Shown here in pieces: positions 1-10,994 of a stretch of DNA of 64,000 nt; position 1 is the stretch's first letter; every line of letters starts with the position of its first letter. Source of the DNA: Iris pallida (lineage: Eukaryota > Streptophyta > Magnoliopsida > Asparagales > Iridaceae); contig JANAVB010029819.1 in NCBI GenBank assembly GCA_029216955.1, forward strand, positions 30,228,204 through 30,292,203. Reading direction: 5' to 3'. The notes below the pieces were generated by a model. The model was not told the DNA's origin, made no database searches, and saw only the letters and a program-made list of their open reading frames with translations. Made by a program: the position numbers and the translations under genes.

Positions 1-24
1 AAAGAGAACTTGGAGACAATCTAC

Positions 25-1110
25 AATTTTTGCCCCATAAGTCTTTGCACCTTCACTAACAAGATCATATCCAAGATCGTAGCTTCCCGCATGGCGGGTT
101 ACCTTCCCAGATCATCTCTGAGCAGAGCGTTTTGTCCGCGAAAAAAATATCCAGAATAATATCATTCTGGATCAAGAGTTAATCACCTGCATGAAGTTCC
201 CAGCTAGTGGGGGTCAATATTGCTATCAAATTAGACATGGTGAAAGCGTATGACAGGCTGGATTGGCAATTCATGATCTGGGTTTTCAGGGCGTTTGGAT
301 TCTCCGAAACCTGGACCAACATCGTATGGATCGATCAGCAACTAGTAGTTTTCAACAGTGATCAGCGGTTAGGCCGATAGATCTTTAAATCGAGTTGCGG
401 GGTCAGGCAAGGAGATCCGCTATCATACACCGTCTTTATCGTTACAACAGATGCCTTGAGCAGGAACCTTAATGAGATGGCTAGCACCACTAACTTCCAC
501 CACTATCATACAGCCAGCGGCTGTCCGATCATCACCGACCTGGCTTTTGCTGACGATATCCTGATTTTCTCCTCCTGGGGACGTGGGTTCAGTAGAAGTT
601 GTCCCCACACTCTCTAAAGATACGTCAGATGCTCGGGCCAGAAGGTCAACCCGGATAAAGTGTTATCTACACCCATCATAATATCAAGAGAGAGCACGCG
701 GGCGTTATCTCCAACACTACCTCCTTTCTCATCAAGCATCCACCGTTCTACTATCTGGGCTGCCCCCTCGTGTACGGGAAATACAATGCTGGCATTTTTC
801 GAGGACCAGGCCAACCGTATAAGAAAAAAACTACAAGGATGGCATAACGCTACTCTATCTCCAGGCGGCAAGATATGATCCTCATCAAGCACGTCCTTAC
901 ATCTATACCCATTTATCTTTGGCAGCTTGTTCCCCCCCAAGAAAGTGCTTTCTTCGGTCGAGAGCATCTTTAGCAACTTCTTTTGGGGCCACAGCGATGG
1001 CCACAACAAGCATCATTGGGCTAGTTGGGATACCATGGCGCATCCTACAGAGGAGGGGGCCTGGGGTACACCAAACTATCCCACATCATTAAAGCCTTCT
1101 CGATGAAATT
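25..1110 (+). pseudogene. LINE reverse transcriptase, broken
   Basis: Translation in shifting + frames gives the ordered motifs of a plant LINE reverse transcriptase. The start reads NFCPISLCTFTNKIISKIVA. Next comes KLDMVKAYDRLDW, with the first catalytic Asp at 234-236. It is followed by SCGVRQGDPLS near 395-425 and by FADD at 546-557, the second catalytic site. Downstream is the usual thumb/linker stretch (YLGCPLVYGK-like, RKKLQGWH, LSPGGK, FSNFFWGH). Frameshifts and stops fall between the blocks, for example near 155 and at 378-380, so no protein can be made. Motif order and spacing fit the L1-like clade common in angiosperms. Assignment to LINE is secure; the exact clade is inferred. Confidence 0.82.
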
Positions 1111-2052
1111 ATGGTGGAAGATCTGCATGACTCAGAACTTATGGACCAGTTCATGAAGGCAAGATACTTCAAGCACATCAACCCTTCAACGGCCATCTCT
1201 AACAGCAGATCCTCTACGGCGTGGCGGCACATGCTCAACGGGCGTTCTTTTGTCGAACCTGTGATACGTCTTCAAGTGGGTGACGGGGAAGTGTCGACAT
1301 TTCTGGAGAGATGGGTTGAAGAATCCTTACTTACTAACCTCTCAGAAACCCACAGGAACTTCAAGATCAAGGACATGTGGGACTCCAATGATAATATATG
1401 GAGATGGAATGAGGTCTGGGATTGGGCCGGCCCAGAGGCGGTCGAGTGCATCCGCCAATATGGAGTGACGATCGGGTCCATCGCTGATGAGATCCGGTGG
1501 TCGACTGATGCTTCCGGTTCCTTCTCGGTCAGAATAGCTAGGAGAGTGGTCCATGGCACTGCGGCGCCCTCCCCTACTATTGCATCCTTCTGGCAGACAT
1601 GCATCCCCAAGAAGTGTTCCTTCATCATTTGGAGAGCCTTGCGCAAGATCCTCCCCACCAATGACACTATCAACACTATCGGGTTTAGCCTTACATCCGC
1701 GTGCACATACTGTACGGATCGTCAATCGAAAACGATGGACCACATCTTATGTCAGGGAGACCTCCCGGTCAAGTTCTGGAGTGTTTTTTCCTATCGTTGT
1801 AGGATGGTTCCAGGAGACGGGTGCTTCAACGACCTCGTAGTGGCATGGGGATCTGAGTCCCACGGCCACCAGATCGTAGCAGCAGTCGCCACGTGGGTTA
1901 TATGGAAGAACCGTAACAAGGCTAGATATGAAGGCCATCAGTACTCCGTAGACCAGATTATTGGGGAAACCATTCGGCAATGTAGCAAACGAAGGTCCTT
2001 CTTTCATCACGGCCACACGGTATTTTGGAACTCCCTTCTCTCCTGGGACTAG
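1111..2052 (+). pseudogene. LINE ORF2 C-terminus with zinc-binding (zf-RVT) region
   Basis: This is an open stretch of 313 codons. It contains FLERWVEE, then the zinc-binding module FWQTCIPKKCSFIIWRAL, with a Cys/His set CTYC...DHILCQ near 1707-1755. It ends in the motif WVIWKNRNKARYEG typical of the reverse transcriptase zinc-binding region in plant LINEs. The region normally follows the RT domain in one polypeptide, so the first ATG is not a true start. It is the best-preserved part of the element. It is counted as a pseudogene because the upstream RT domain is broken. Confidence 0.8.
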
Positions 2053-2297
2053 ACGTTTGGGTTCCCTCCTCCCCTCCTTTTGTTAATATACGTGTATATG
2101 CTTCGACATTTTGCGCCTTCTGGTATACTTGTACAGCTCTGACTTTCTTTTCATGGAATAAAATGGGGAGTGTTTTGGCAAAATATATATATATACCCAA
2201 AAATTAATATGGAAATGTCAAAAAAATCTATAACTCGCATACTCTTATGAGGTATATTTTTGTAGAAATAATTTTTGGTGCAAGTCCATCATGTATA

Positions 2298-3242
2298 TGT
2301 TGACACAAATTCACAGTCAACCAAATATTGACAACATTTACTAAATAATATCTGTAATAATTCAATACGACACACGGTGTCTGCATTAAGCTCAAGACAG
2401 ACAACAGCTCAGCCTCCGCTTTTCAGTTATATTCGAGTCTGTATTTTACACTTTTTTTGAGTCTAGACTAATGTAACCTGAGTCATGCTGAGCTCTTGAA
2501 ACTTAGACTATAGCCTACCCAATAATCCCAAGCTCCACCAAACCAGATATTGCCCAATGGTCCCCTTAGAACCACTCTGTGCTTTGGAGACAGAGTTCGG
2601 GCCAAACTCTGCCTCCACACAGAGTTCGGGCCGAACTCTGTCCCCTAGAAATCAGGAACCCTAATTTTAGGGTTAGCTGGTTGCTAGTTGTCCAACGGCC
2701 AAATATTTGAATTTTCCTACCCGAATTTTGGCCGAATTCTGCCTATAAAAACACTATAAATAGGGCATGAATTCTCTTATTTCAAATCATCCAATCTTTT
2801 CTTCTCTTCTCTCTTATAGCTCAAATAAGCCATACCCTTCCCATCTACTAGCCACAAGCCTCCTAAGTCTCGAGTGCTCAGCATCTCTCAGTTAGGATTC
2901 TTGTGCAAGAGTTGAAGAAGTCGCTTGGACAATTCCAAGCAAATCGCCACTGCGATCCTCTGTAAGAAGTTGACGTGCTCTTCTGAAGTAAAGGCATGGG
3001 TTGTAAACTACTATTTCACAAATAGTGGATTTAATCTTGAGCTAGAGTTCTCAGGCCTGGACTAGTCCTCCACGAGAGAAACCAGGTTAAAATCGCTGTG
3101 TTTGCGTATGCTTTCTTGCTCTTCATTTACTTTCCGTATTTTACTCTGATTATTTATAGATCGTGAAAGAGTTAATTTTTAATTGGTTATTTTCTATATA
3201 AACTCTATTCACCCCCCTCTAGAGTTGCCAAACTGTTCTTCA
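2298..3242 (+). repeat. 5' LTR of Copia-1
   Basis: Starts TGTTGACACA and ends GTTCTTCA, 945 bp. It matches 10995-11938 almost base for base. It holds two near-palindromic motifs (2591-2611 and 2620-2640, arms CAGAGTTCGG and CCGAACTCTG) upstream of tandem TATA-like boxes, followed by a CT-rich leader near 2790-2820. Confidence 0.96.
2744..2763 (+). promoter_or_regulatory. TATA region of the Copia-1 5' LTR
   Basis: Two overlapping TATA-like boxes, TATAAAAA and CTATAAATAG, sit about 105-135 bp downstream of the paired palindromes. This is the expected place for the U3 promoter of a Copia LTR. The 3' LTR repeats it at 11452-11460. The assignment rests on sequence and position only. Confidence 0.6.
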
Positions 3243-3244
3243 AT

Positions 3245-3256
3245 TGGTATCAGAGC
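3245..3256 (+). other. Primer binding site of Copia-1 (initiator Met-tRNA type)
   Basis: TGGTATCAGAGC begins two bases after the LTR end. This is the standard plant Copia primer site complementary to the 3' end of initiator methionine tRNA. It is intact. Confidence 0.92.
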
Positions 3257-3296
3257 TCTGTTCTCTTTACAAGGACTTACATCCTAGAGCTGATCC

Positions 3297-5389
3297 ATGG
3301 AAACCACACAATCCTTGATTTCCAATCATGGTGAAGGACAGTCCACTCATAGGCCTCCCCTATTTGATGGAACTAACTACATGTATTGGAAAACAAGGAT
3401 GAGTTTTTATCTCAAGTCTCTAGACTTCGACCTGTGGACAGTCGTCACTGACGGTTACAAAAAGCTCGCCAGGATAGTTGTCAACGGTGATCTCATTGAG
3501 AAATCCTATGACAAATATTCTGACGAAGAGAAGAAACAGGCAAGTCTAGACGCGAGAGCTATTAATGCTTTATTCTGTGCTATAGACAGGAATGAGTTTA
3601 ACAGGGTATCCACATGCACCATATCTCACGAAGTATGGAAGCTTCTAGAAGTGACGCATGAAGGGACCACCCAAGTCAAAGAATCAAAAATCAGTCGTCT
3701 TACGTAAGAATACGAGGCATTCAAGATGAAGCCAAACGAGACGATCACACAGATGTTCACAAGATTTCTCGACATCATCAACCTCCTGTCTTCACTTGGA
3801 AAACAATATTCAAATCATGAGAAGATTCGCAAGTTGCTTAGGGGCTACCAAAAATTTGGAACCCTAAGGTGACAGCCATCATAGAAGGGAACGATCTCAC
3901 TACCATGTCAATGGAGACCTTGATGGGTAAGCTTATGACCCACGAGCTTAACCTCAAGGACTTCGAAGAGCCTGCTCCAAAGACTAAGGAGATCGCTCTC
4001 AAAGCTCATCGACGAAGGGCTGAGCACGATAAGACCGAAGACGACAACTCGGATGACGAAGACCAAGCTCTCATGGTTCGCAACTTCAAGAAGTTTCTTC
4101 GCTTCAATAGAAGAAAGAAGGAACCACAAGAAGACGATGAAGAAGAGCCAACCTGCTATGGCTGCAAGAAGACTGGACACGTCCGAAAAGACTGTCCATT
4201 CTTGAAGAAGAGCAACCGCTATGAGAAGCCATACAAAAAGAACTCATCAAAGAAATATGCCAACACAAGCATTTGGCATGAAAGTGAAGCGAGTGACTCC
4301 GAGGAAGAAAAGGACTCTCCTCAAGATAAAGTAAATGTGTGCCTAATGGCAACTTCCAACAAGGTATCTAACGAAACTTTAGACGACTTCTCTTTTGATG
4401 AACTTGGCGATGCCTTCACTGATTTGCTCGATGATCACAAAAAGGTCATCGGTAAATACAAACATGCCAAGGACAAAATCAAAAGTCTTGAAGACGAGAT
4501 ACAAAGAATTTCTTTACTTCTTGATAATGTTAGAAACACGTCACCCACTGATGTCACAAATGAAGTATCCAAGCTTAAAATAAGCTTACATGATGCTGAA
4601 GCACGTATTGAGCAACAAACTCAAGAAATCACTACACTCAACACGTTGCTTGCTGAAGAAAAGAGTAGACACAAGATTTCCATGACTAAGATATATGGCT
4701 TAAATATTAAGGTTGATGAACTGCAAGCTGTTTCTAAGAGATTAGAAACCAAATTGGGCAAACAGGTTGTTCAACCTCAAACCCAATCATATGGGCACAA
4801 CACCACTCATGCTAGTCAACCACGTCATCCTCATATAACACATAACCATGCTTTTTTATACACAAACTTCCATAAACCACGTGCACGTAAGAATATACCT
4901 CATCATACTACACAACGACACAACCAACATCACTCTACATATAGAAATCATCACCATGCCATGCCATATAGACAAAATCATCATGTTATGCCACATAGAC
5001 AAAATCATCATACCATGCCACACCCACATGCCATGCCATATAGACAATATCAGCATGTCACACATCATAGACAATATCATCATGCTATGCCACATAGACA
5101 CCATCACCAGGCCACTCATTCTATGCATAATCATCATCACCATGCTAACTCTGCACATCATCCTGTTGCTTATAGATATTATTCTCATGCTCCTAGTATA
5201 AATAAAAATGCTATCTGTACCTACTGTGGATCACATGGACACATTTCACCACAGTGTAGAGTTAGAAGACTGGTAGACAAAAAAATATATGCATGGTTTT
5301 CGAAAACTAACTTTTTAGGACCCTCAAGAACATGGGTACCGAAGGTCACATCTACTCTTGATGTAGGTGGACCTTCTCTCCTCAACTGA
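3297..5389 (+). pseudogene. gag: Copia-1 gag, one stop and one frameshift
   Basis: Capsid/nucleocapsid polyprotein beginning at an ATG 40 bp after the primer site. The N-terminal part has the Copia gag motif LFDGTNYMYWKTRM. A TAA at 3705-3707 and a 1-bp loss in a G run near 3842 break the frame; the frame then runs open to 5389. Nucleocapsid features are a zinc knuckle CX2CX4HX4C at 4154-4195 and a second one at 5216-5257. Between them lie an acidic/Ser stretch, a predicted coiled coil (about 4440-4760) and a very His-rich region (about 4790-5170). An extended gag with two separated knuckles fits the Sirevirus lineage. The frame differs from pol, and stops lie between the two. Confidence 0.9.
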
Positions 5390-5390
5390 G

Positions 5391-8300
5391 AGTAAGTAGA
5401 TTCTCGATAGTGGATGCTCGCGACATATGACAGAAGACGCAAATCTTTTTGCATCACTATCGATGAAGAGAGAAGGATACGTATCCTTCGGTAACAATCT
5501 CAAAGGACACATAATAGGTAATGGTATTATTGGTCATCCTTCCTCTCCTGTAATAAAGGATGTCTGCCTAGTGACCGAGTTAAAGCATAACCTACTCAGC
5601 ATTAGTCATCTTGCTGATCATGGATATGATATTAACTTTGGACAAAACAATTGCCTCATCTATGATAGGTCAACGGGAGACATTGTTTTTGAAGGGAAAA
5701 GAGAGGATAACATTTATATTTTCTATCTTTCTATAGATACTAATAATGTAGGTAGATGTTTATATGCCTACAAAGACGAACGACTACTCTGGCACCAGCG
5801 CCTTGGTCATGCCAACATGGATGCTATATCCAGGCTATCGACCAAGAAGCTAGTGAGAGGATTGCCCGACATCACATTCAAAAAGGATACGGTATGTGCC
5901 GAATGTGAACTAAACAAGGCAACCAAATCCTCATTTCATTCCATCAACTCTGTAAGTACTTCCAGACCCCTGCAACTACTCCATATGGATTTATTTGGTC
6001 CTAGTAGAGTAGCTAGTCTTGGTGGTAAACTTTATGCATTTGTTATTATTGATGATTTTTCGAGATTTACTTGGGTTTTCTTTCTCGCAAATAAGAGCGA
6101 TGCTATTTCTGTTTTCAAAGTTTTTGTAAAGAAAGTTCAAAACGAAAAAGGCTACATGATTACTCGAATCCGAAGTGATCATGAAGGCGAATTCGTAAAT
6201 TATGATTTTGAAAATTTTTGTAATGCAAATGGTTTTGATCATGAATTTTCTTGTCCAAGAACTCCTCAACAAAATGGTGTTGTGGAGCGGAAGAATAGGA
6301 CTCTCGGCGATATGGCTAGAGTCATGTTGAATAAATTTTCACTTTCGAAATATTTTTGGGCAGAAGCTGTCAGTACAGCATGCCATATTTTGAATAGGGT
6401 GCTTATTCGTCCCATTATGAAGAAAACACCCTATGAGCTTTGGTTTGGGAGAACCCCCAATGTTTCTTATTTCAAAGTTTTTGGTTGTAGATGTTTTATC
6501 CTTAACACCAAAGACAACTTAGGCAAATTTGATGCCAAAGCTGACGATGGTATCTTTCTTGGTTATGCCGCCAAGTGTAAGGGATATAGAGTTTTTAATA
6601 AACGCTCACTAATTGTGGAAGAGTCAACAAATGTGACTTTTGATGAAGATAACAGTACAGTAAGTACTCTTGATGATGACGTTGAGCCATCAACTTCTAC
6701 TCCAATGAATACTTCAACCGAAACTAATTCTCTGGAGGGTTTGCCTAAGAAATTTTCTTTCAAACCTTCTCATCCAGAAAATTTAGTGATAGGCGAAGTT
6801 TCACGTGGAGTAACTACCAGATCATCACTAAGAGACTCTATTGCTAGCACTGCCTTTATTTCACAAGTTGAGCCGAAAAACATTTCTGAAGCTTTTAATG
6901 ATGAATTTTGGATTTCTGCTATACAAGATGAACTCAACCAATTCGAGAGGAGCCAAGTGTGGGAACTAGTTTCTAGACCGGCTAATCACTCGATAATTGG
7001 CACTAAATGGGTGTTTAGAAACAAAGTGAATGAAGATGGTTCAGTCACACGCAACAAAGCTCGTCTAGTACCTCAAGAATACAACCAAGAGGAAGGTATC
7101 GACTACGATGAGACGTATGCTTCTGTTGCTAGACTAGAATCCATTCGGATGCTTTGTGCTTTTGCAAACTATCAATATTTCAAATTATTTCAAATGGATG
7201 TGAAAAGTGCTTTCTTGAATGGTTTTATTAAGGAGAAAGTTTATGTAAAACAACCTCCTGGCTTTGAAAATCATAAATTTCCCGACCACGTGTTCAAGCT
7301 AAAAAAAGCGCTATATGGCCTTAAACAAGCTCCCAGAGCCTGGTATGAAAGGCTAAGCAGTTTCTTGCTTGAGAAAGGTTTTTCAAAAGGGAAAATTGAC
7401 ACTACACTATTTATAAAATCTTTTAAAGACACTATTCTGAGAATTCAAATTTATGTTGATATCATTTTTGGTTCTACTGATGAAACCCTCTGTCAAGAAT
7501 TTGCCAAGTGTATGCAGACGAAATTTGAGATGAGCATGATGGGAGAGCTCAACTACTTTCTTGGTCTGCAAGTAAAACAAATGGCAAATGGAACTTTCAT
7601 CTGTCAGTCGAAGTATACAAAGGACATGCTGAAGAAGTTCGATTTTGACAACGTCAAACCAATCAGCACTCCAATGGCTACTTCAACCAAACTTGAACCA
7701 GATGAGAGCGACAAACCCATTGATCAACGTAAGTATCGAGGTATAATAGGCAGCTTACTTTATTTAACTGCTAATCGCCCCGATATCATGTTTAGTGTTT
7801 GCCTATGTGCTAGATATCAAGCAAATCCTAAGGAATCACACTTGACCGCAGTTAAGCGTATCTTTCGATACCTTAAGGGTACGGTTATAGTGGGCCTGTG
7901 GTATCCCAAGACAACATCATTTGACCTCATTGGTTACTCTGATGCTGACTTCGCCGGATGCAAGGTCGACCGTAAAAGTACAAGCGGCACATGTCATTTA
8001 TTAGGAAAGGCTTTAGTCTCTTGGTTTAGCAAGAAATAGAATTCTGTCGTACTATCCACAACAGAAGCTGAATACATCGCAGCTGGGCGTTGTTGTGCAC
8101 AAATTCTGTGGATGAAGCAAACCTTTGAAGACTATAATCTATCTTTCATGCACATTCCTATATTCTGTGACAATATTAGTGCTATTAACTTGACTAAGAA
8201 CCCTATCTGTCATCACGCACAAAATACATTGAAATCAGACACCACTTTTTGCGTGATCATCAGCAAAATGGCACGATTAACTTAGCATTTATTGACACTG

Positions 8301-8401
8301 ATCATCAGCTAGCAGATTTCTTTACTAAGCCATTATCCGAAGAGCGCTTCAATTTTCTTTGTCGTGAACTTAGAATTTTAGATGAAGCTGTCATAAATTG
8401 A
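5391..8401 (+). pseudogene. pol: Copia-1 pol: protease, integrase, RT, RNase H (disabled)
   Basis: A protease DSG motif (5406-5414) follows a TAG at 5397-5399. The integrase zinc finger (WHQRLGHAN...CAEC) lies at 5790-5910. The integrase core has catalytic Asp 5988-5990, Asp 6177-6179 and Glu 6285-6287, giving D-x62-D-x35-E, all present. RT starts near 6950; the first catalytic Asp is at 7197-7199. The second site reads YVDIIFGST at 7452-7478, so one Asp of the usual YVDD is missing through an in-frame 3-bp loss. RNase H begins at DLIGYSDADFAG (about 7921). It is cut by TAG at 8037-8039 and by a frameshift near 8220, and ends at TGA 8399-8401. One open frame of 870 codons (5427-8039) survives. 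The copy could not make active RT. Confidence 0.92.
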
Positions 8402-9157
8402 AACTCACCTGCGTAAATATCGATTATATTATGATTCTCTTACGATGAAGTTGCTATGGGAACAAGCCGAAAGGGTCCTTCTGACAACAAGGCGTAAAAG
8501 CCTAAGCGACACGGTGCACTAGTCCTCAGGACTACCGCTAGCTGGGATCCGGCCCCTGCAGCTAACCCATGGCAAATTCAAACTATTGAATTATAATATA
8601 TTTCCTTGTTTATTATATGGTTCATTTTGATTTATTATTGCCTACTTGATATTTTCTAAGTTCATTCTGATATTAGTATACCTCTCTATCTACTTGTTTG
8701 ATTCCATCAAGCTTTTATCCTCATTCTAACTCTTTTTTCAACACTTAACCATTTTTTCTATCTTCTAGCCCATCTTTTTGTTCTGGAATACTGATCCAGA
8801 ACTCGGGCCGAACTCTGCCCCTAACAGAGTTCGGGCCGAGTTCGGTCCCATTGTTCCAGCGTCGGGGACATCTTCCGCCGTTTGATCATTTTAGATCGTA
8901 CGGTCCAGATTCCCTCCGACCAAAGAAAACCCTCTCTTTATTTTCGGGTTTTCAACTCTCTCCTTCATTCTTACCACCACTTTCACCTCTCCAAACTTAT
9001 TTTCACAAACCCTAATCCTAGTTTTCTCACCAAAGTGCTCCATTGCTCATCAAAATCAAGGAAAAGGGCTCATTCCTCATTCTCTTTCACTGTTCTTTGT
9101 TGATTTAAGGTATAACTCCTTCTCCCTCTCTATTTCAAACTTCTCTATTTCTTGCAA
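8402..9157 (+). other. Copia-1 spacer between pol and the extra ORF
   Basis: No long ORF. The first 200 bp have coding-like composition. Two more versions of the LTR palindrome, 8797-8817 and 8825-8848, lie here, so the motif is not confined to the LTR. From 8880 the sequence becomes pyrimidine-rich and leader-like. This is where a splice acceptor for a subgenomic mRNA of the next ORF would be expected, but no experiment supports that. Confidence 0.6.
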
Positions 9158-10426
9158 ATGGCTCCTCGCTTGTTTAACCGTGGGAAGAGAATTCGACTCG
9201 AGGGAGCGTCCTCGTCGAATGCTCCTCCTCCCGTCAAGCAACCCTTTGAACAAATTCAACCACCTCATCCTTTGTTCAATCCTTCTCGTCCACGTGATCT
9301 AAACACCTACGATGACCGACTTTTTATATCACTAGCCGCGTCTAATGCATGGTCTAGTGATTTTCGGTCATGTCCAGTGTTTGCGGGACACCCTATTGAC
9401 TTCTCAATTTTCTCTCACTATGATACACTCTTTCATGACCTACATCTTGACGAACTTGTTACCTCTACTTCGGTCATATATCGTAGTGCAATTCAGATGT
9501 TTTACTGCAACTTGACTTTTGACGATACTCACATCTATTCACGTGTTGCGGGTATCGATATCTCCTTTGATTATTTTGACTTAGCCGAATATCTTGATCT
9601 TCAAGAGCCCGATTCTTGGAAAAAGCTTGTTGACGCTCGGTCGTTCCGCTTTCCCGACGGGATTTCCCTTGAAAGCTTCAAGGACGACTTATGTACTCCG
9701 TACACTCGTCCTCGCAAGCTTATGGCTAAATATCTAAATCCTTACTTCTATGACCTTCATCGGATTGTTTTCAATACCATTTTACCCAAGGCGGGTTCTA
9801 CCGATGAAGTTACATATTGTGAGATCTTCGTTTTATATCATCTCCACTTTGGTGTTTCTTTCAATCTTCCACGTACCATGATGGACTTGATGATTAACTG
9901 CAGGAAGAAACCATGAGCCTTGGTTTATGCCTCTTATCTTCCTATGATCATTCGTGCATTCCATATACCTCTTCTTGCTTGTCCTTTCTTGCCTGCACCT
10001 GTATTCCTTTCTAAGGCACGATGTCTTCAGGCAGTCGTCGCTTCTCCTGAGACTTCTGAGCAGTCTGATGATGAGCCTGACGCCCCTCCACTCGGTCAGG
10101 ATGCACCACCTCCACCTGCCACTCTTGAGTCTATTCAGACTATGCTCCGGAATCGTTTTGCTCATGAGGACGATCGCTGGACTCAGATGGACTATCGGAC
10201 TACCCTGCAGATGAGTGCCCTCAGCAACTCGCTGCATGATATCCGGTATTCCATGTCTCATCACCCCTCTATGCCCATTCCCATGGAGCGGGATCCTGGT
10301 CGCGCTGGATATCGCATTGACGACCCCTGGGTCATGCGTTACCTGGATCCGGATGCTGCTATCATGGACCCCAGCCATTCATTCACTGATCATTCAGACT
10401 CTGCTGGGCCCTCTCGTGCTCCGTGA
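9158..10426 (+). pseudogene. Extra (env-position) ORF of Copia-1, one in-frame stop
   Basis: An ATG in good plant context (AAATGGCT) at 9158 opens a frame that continues to 10426. It is interrupted only by TGA at 9914-9916, which splits it into 252 and 169 codons in the same register. The N-terminus is basic (FNRGKRIRLEG) and then Ser/Pro-rich. The middle resembles the 'putative plant transposon protein' type of sequence found downstream of pol in several plant LTR elements. The C-terminal part is Pro- and Asp-rich. I see no obvious signal peptide, membrane span or furin-like site, so calling it an envelope would be unjustified. Its position is that of the SIRE1 env-like ORF. The role is unknown. 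Confidence 0.75.
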
Positions 10427-10994
10427 TGGAGATTGGCTACTATCTGCTGCTGCTGCTGATGATCTTAGTTGATTTTTTTTATTTCTAGTTATTTAGTTTG
10501 TTTTGGATTTATGTACTTGGATGTTCTAAAACTCTGGTAGTTTGATGACTCTGGTTCTGTGTGATGACTTTTTATGCTTAGTTTTATATTTTATGCAAGT
10601 GACTCATTTTGCTTATTCATATACTGTTTCTTCTCTACTTGGTGTGGTTGCATCACTATTAACTGTCTACTGCAGTTTCTATGCTATTCATTCATCTGCA
10701 GTCTATATTGCTAAATGCCAAAAGGGGGAGAACTATGTATATTCTGGATATATTTGTCTCTTTCGTATATCTGTGCTTGTTTGTGCTTTTTGGAGATATT
10801 ATTTATCAGGCCAACAGGTTCAATGCATTATTTACGGGGGAGCTATTGCTTCTAGCTCAGCACCGTTCACTGATTATGGGGGAGCTATTATTTTTAGCTC
10901 GGCATCGATTATGGGGGAGCTATGTTTAACTGTGTCCAGGTATGAATGTTGAATATATATATATTATTTTGCCAATTATCAATATGGGGGAGAT
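10427..10994 (+). other. Copia-1 3' leader with repeated polypurine tracts
   Basis: Noncoding. Five GGGGGAG-type purine tracts occur at about 10719-10731, 10835-10842, 10876-10883, 10911-10919 and 10983-10993. The last directly abuts the 3' LTR and is the functional PPT by position. The middle three share the context GGGGGAGCTAT. Serial PPTs before the 3' LTR are a known Sirevirus trait. Confidence 0.85.

Larger units (their letters stand above)
1..2205 (+). mobile_element. 3' part of a LINE (non-LTR retrotransposon)
   Basis: The first 2.2 kb read on the + strand as the second half of a plant LINE ORF2: reverse transcriptase, then a linker, then the C-terminal zinc-binding region. The 5' end lies outside the window. 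A short 3' untranslated tail follows the last ORF, with an AATAAA signal near 2157 and an AT-rich end. No clear target duplication or poly(A) tail could be fixed, so the 3' boundary is approximate. The reading frame is broken several times in the first kilobase, so the copy is dead. Confidence 0.85.

Noticed and set aside
614..1009. 131-codon minus-strand ORF in the LINE
   Set aside because: Shadow of the LINE coding strand; the + strand has the recognisable motifs.
4856..5201. Met/Ile-rich frames overlapping gag
   Set aside because: Alternative frames of the His-rich gag minisatellite.
9158..10426. True viral envelope gene
   Set aside because: No signal peptide, membrane anchor or cleavage site visible; only the position is env-like.
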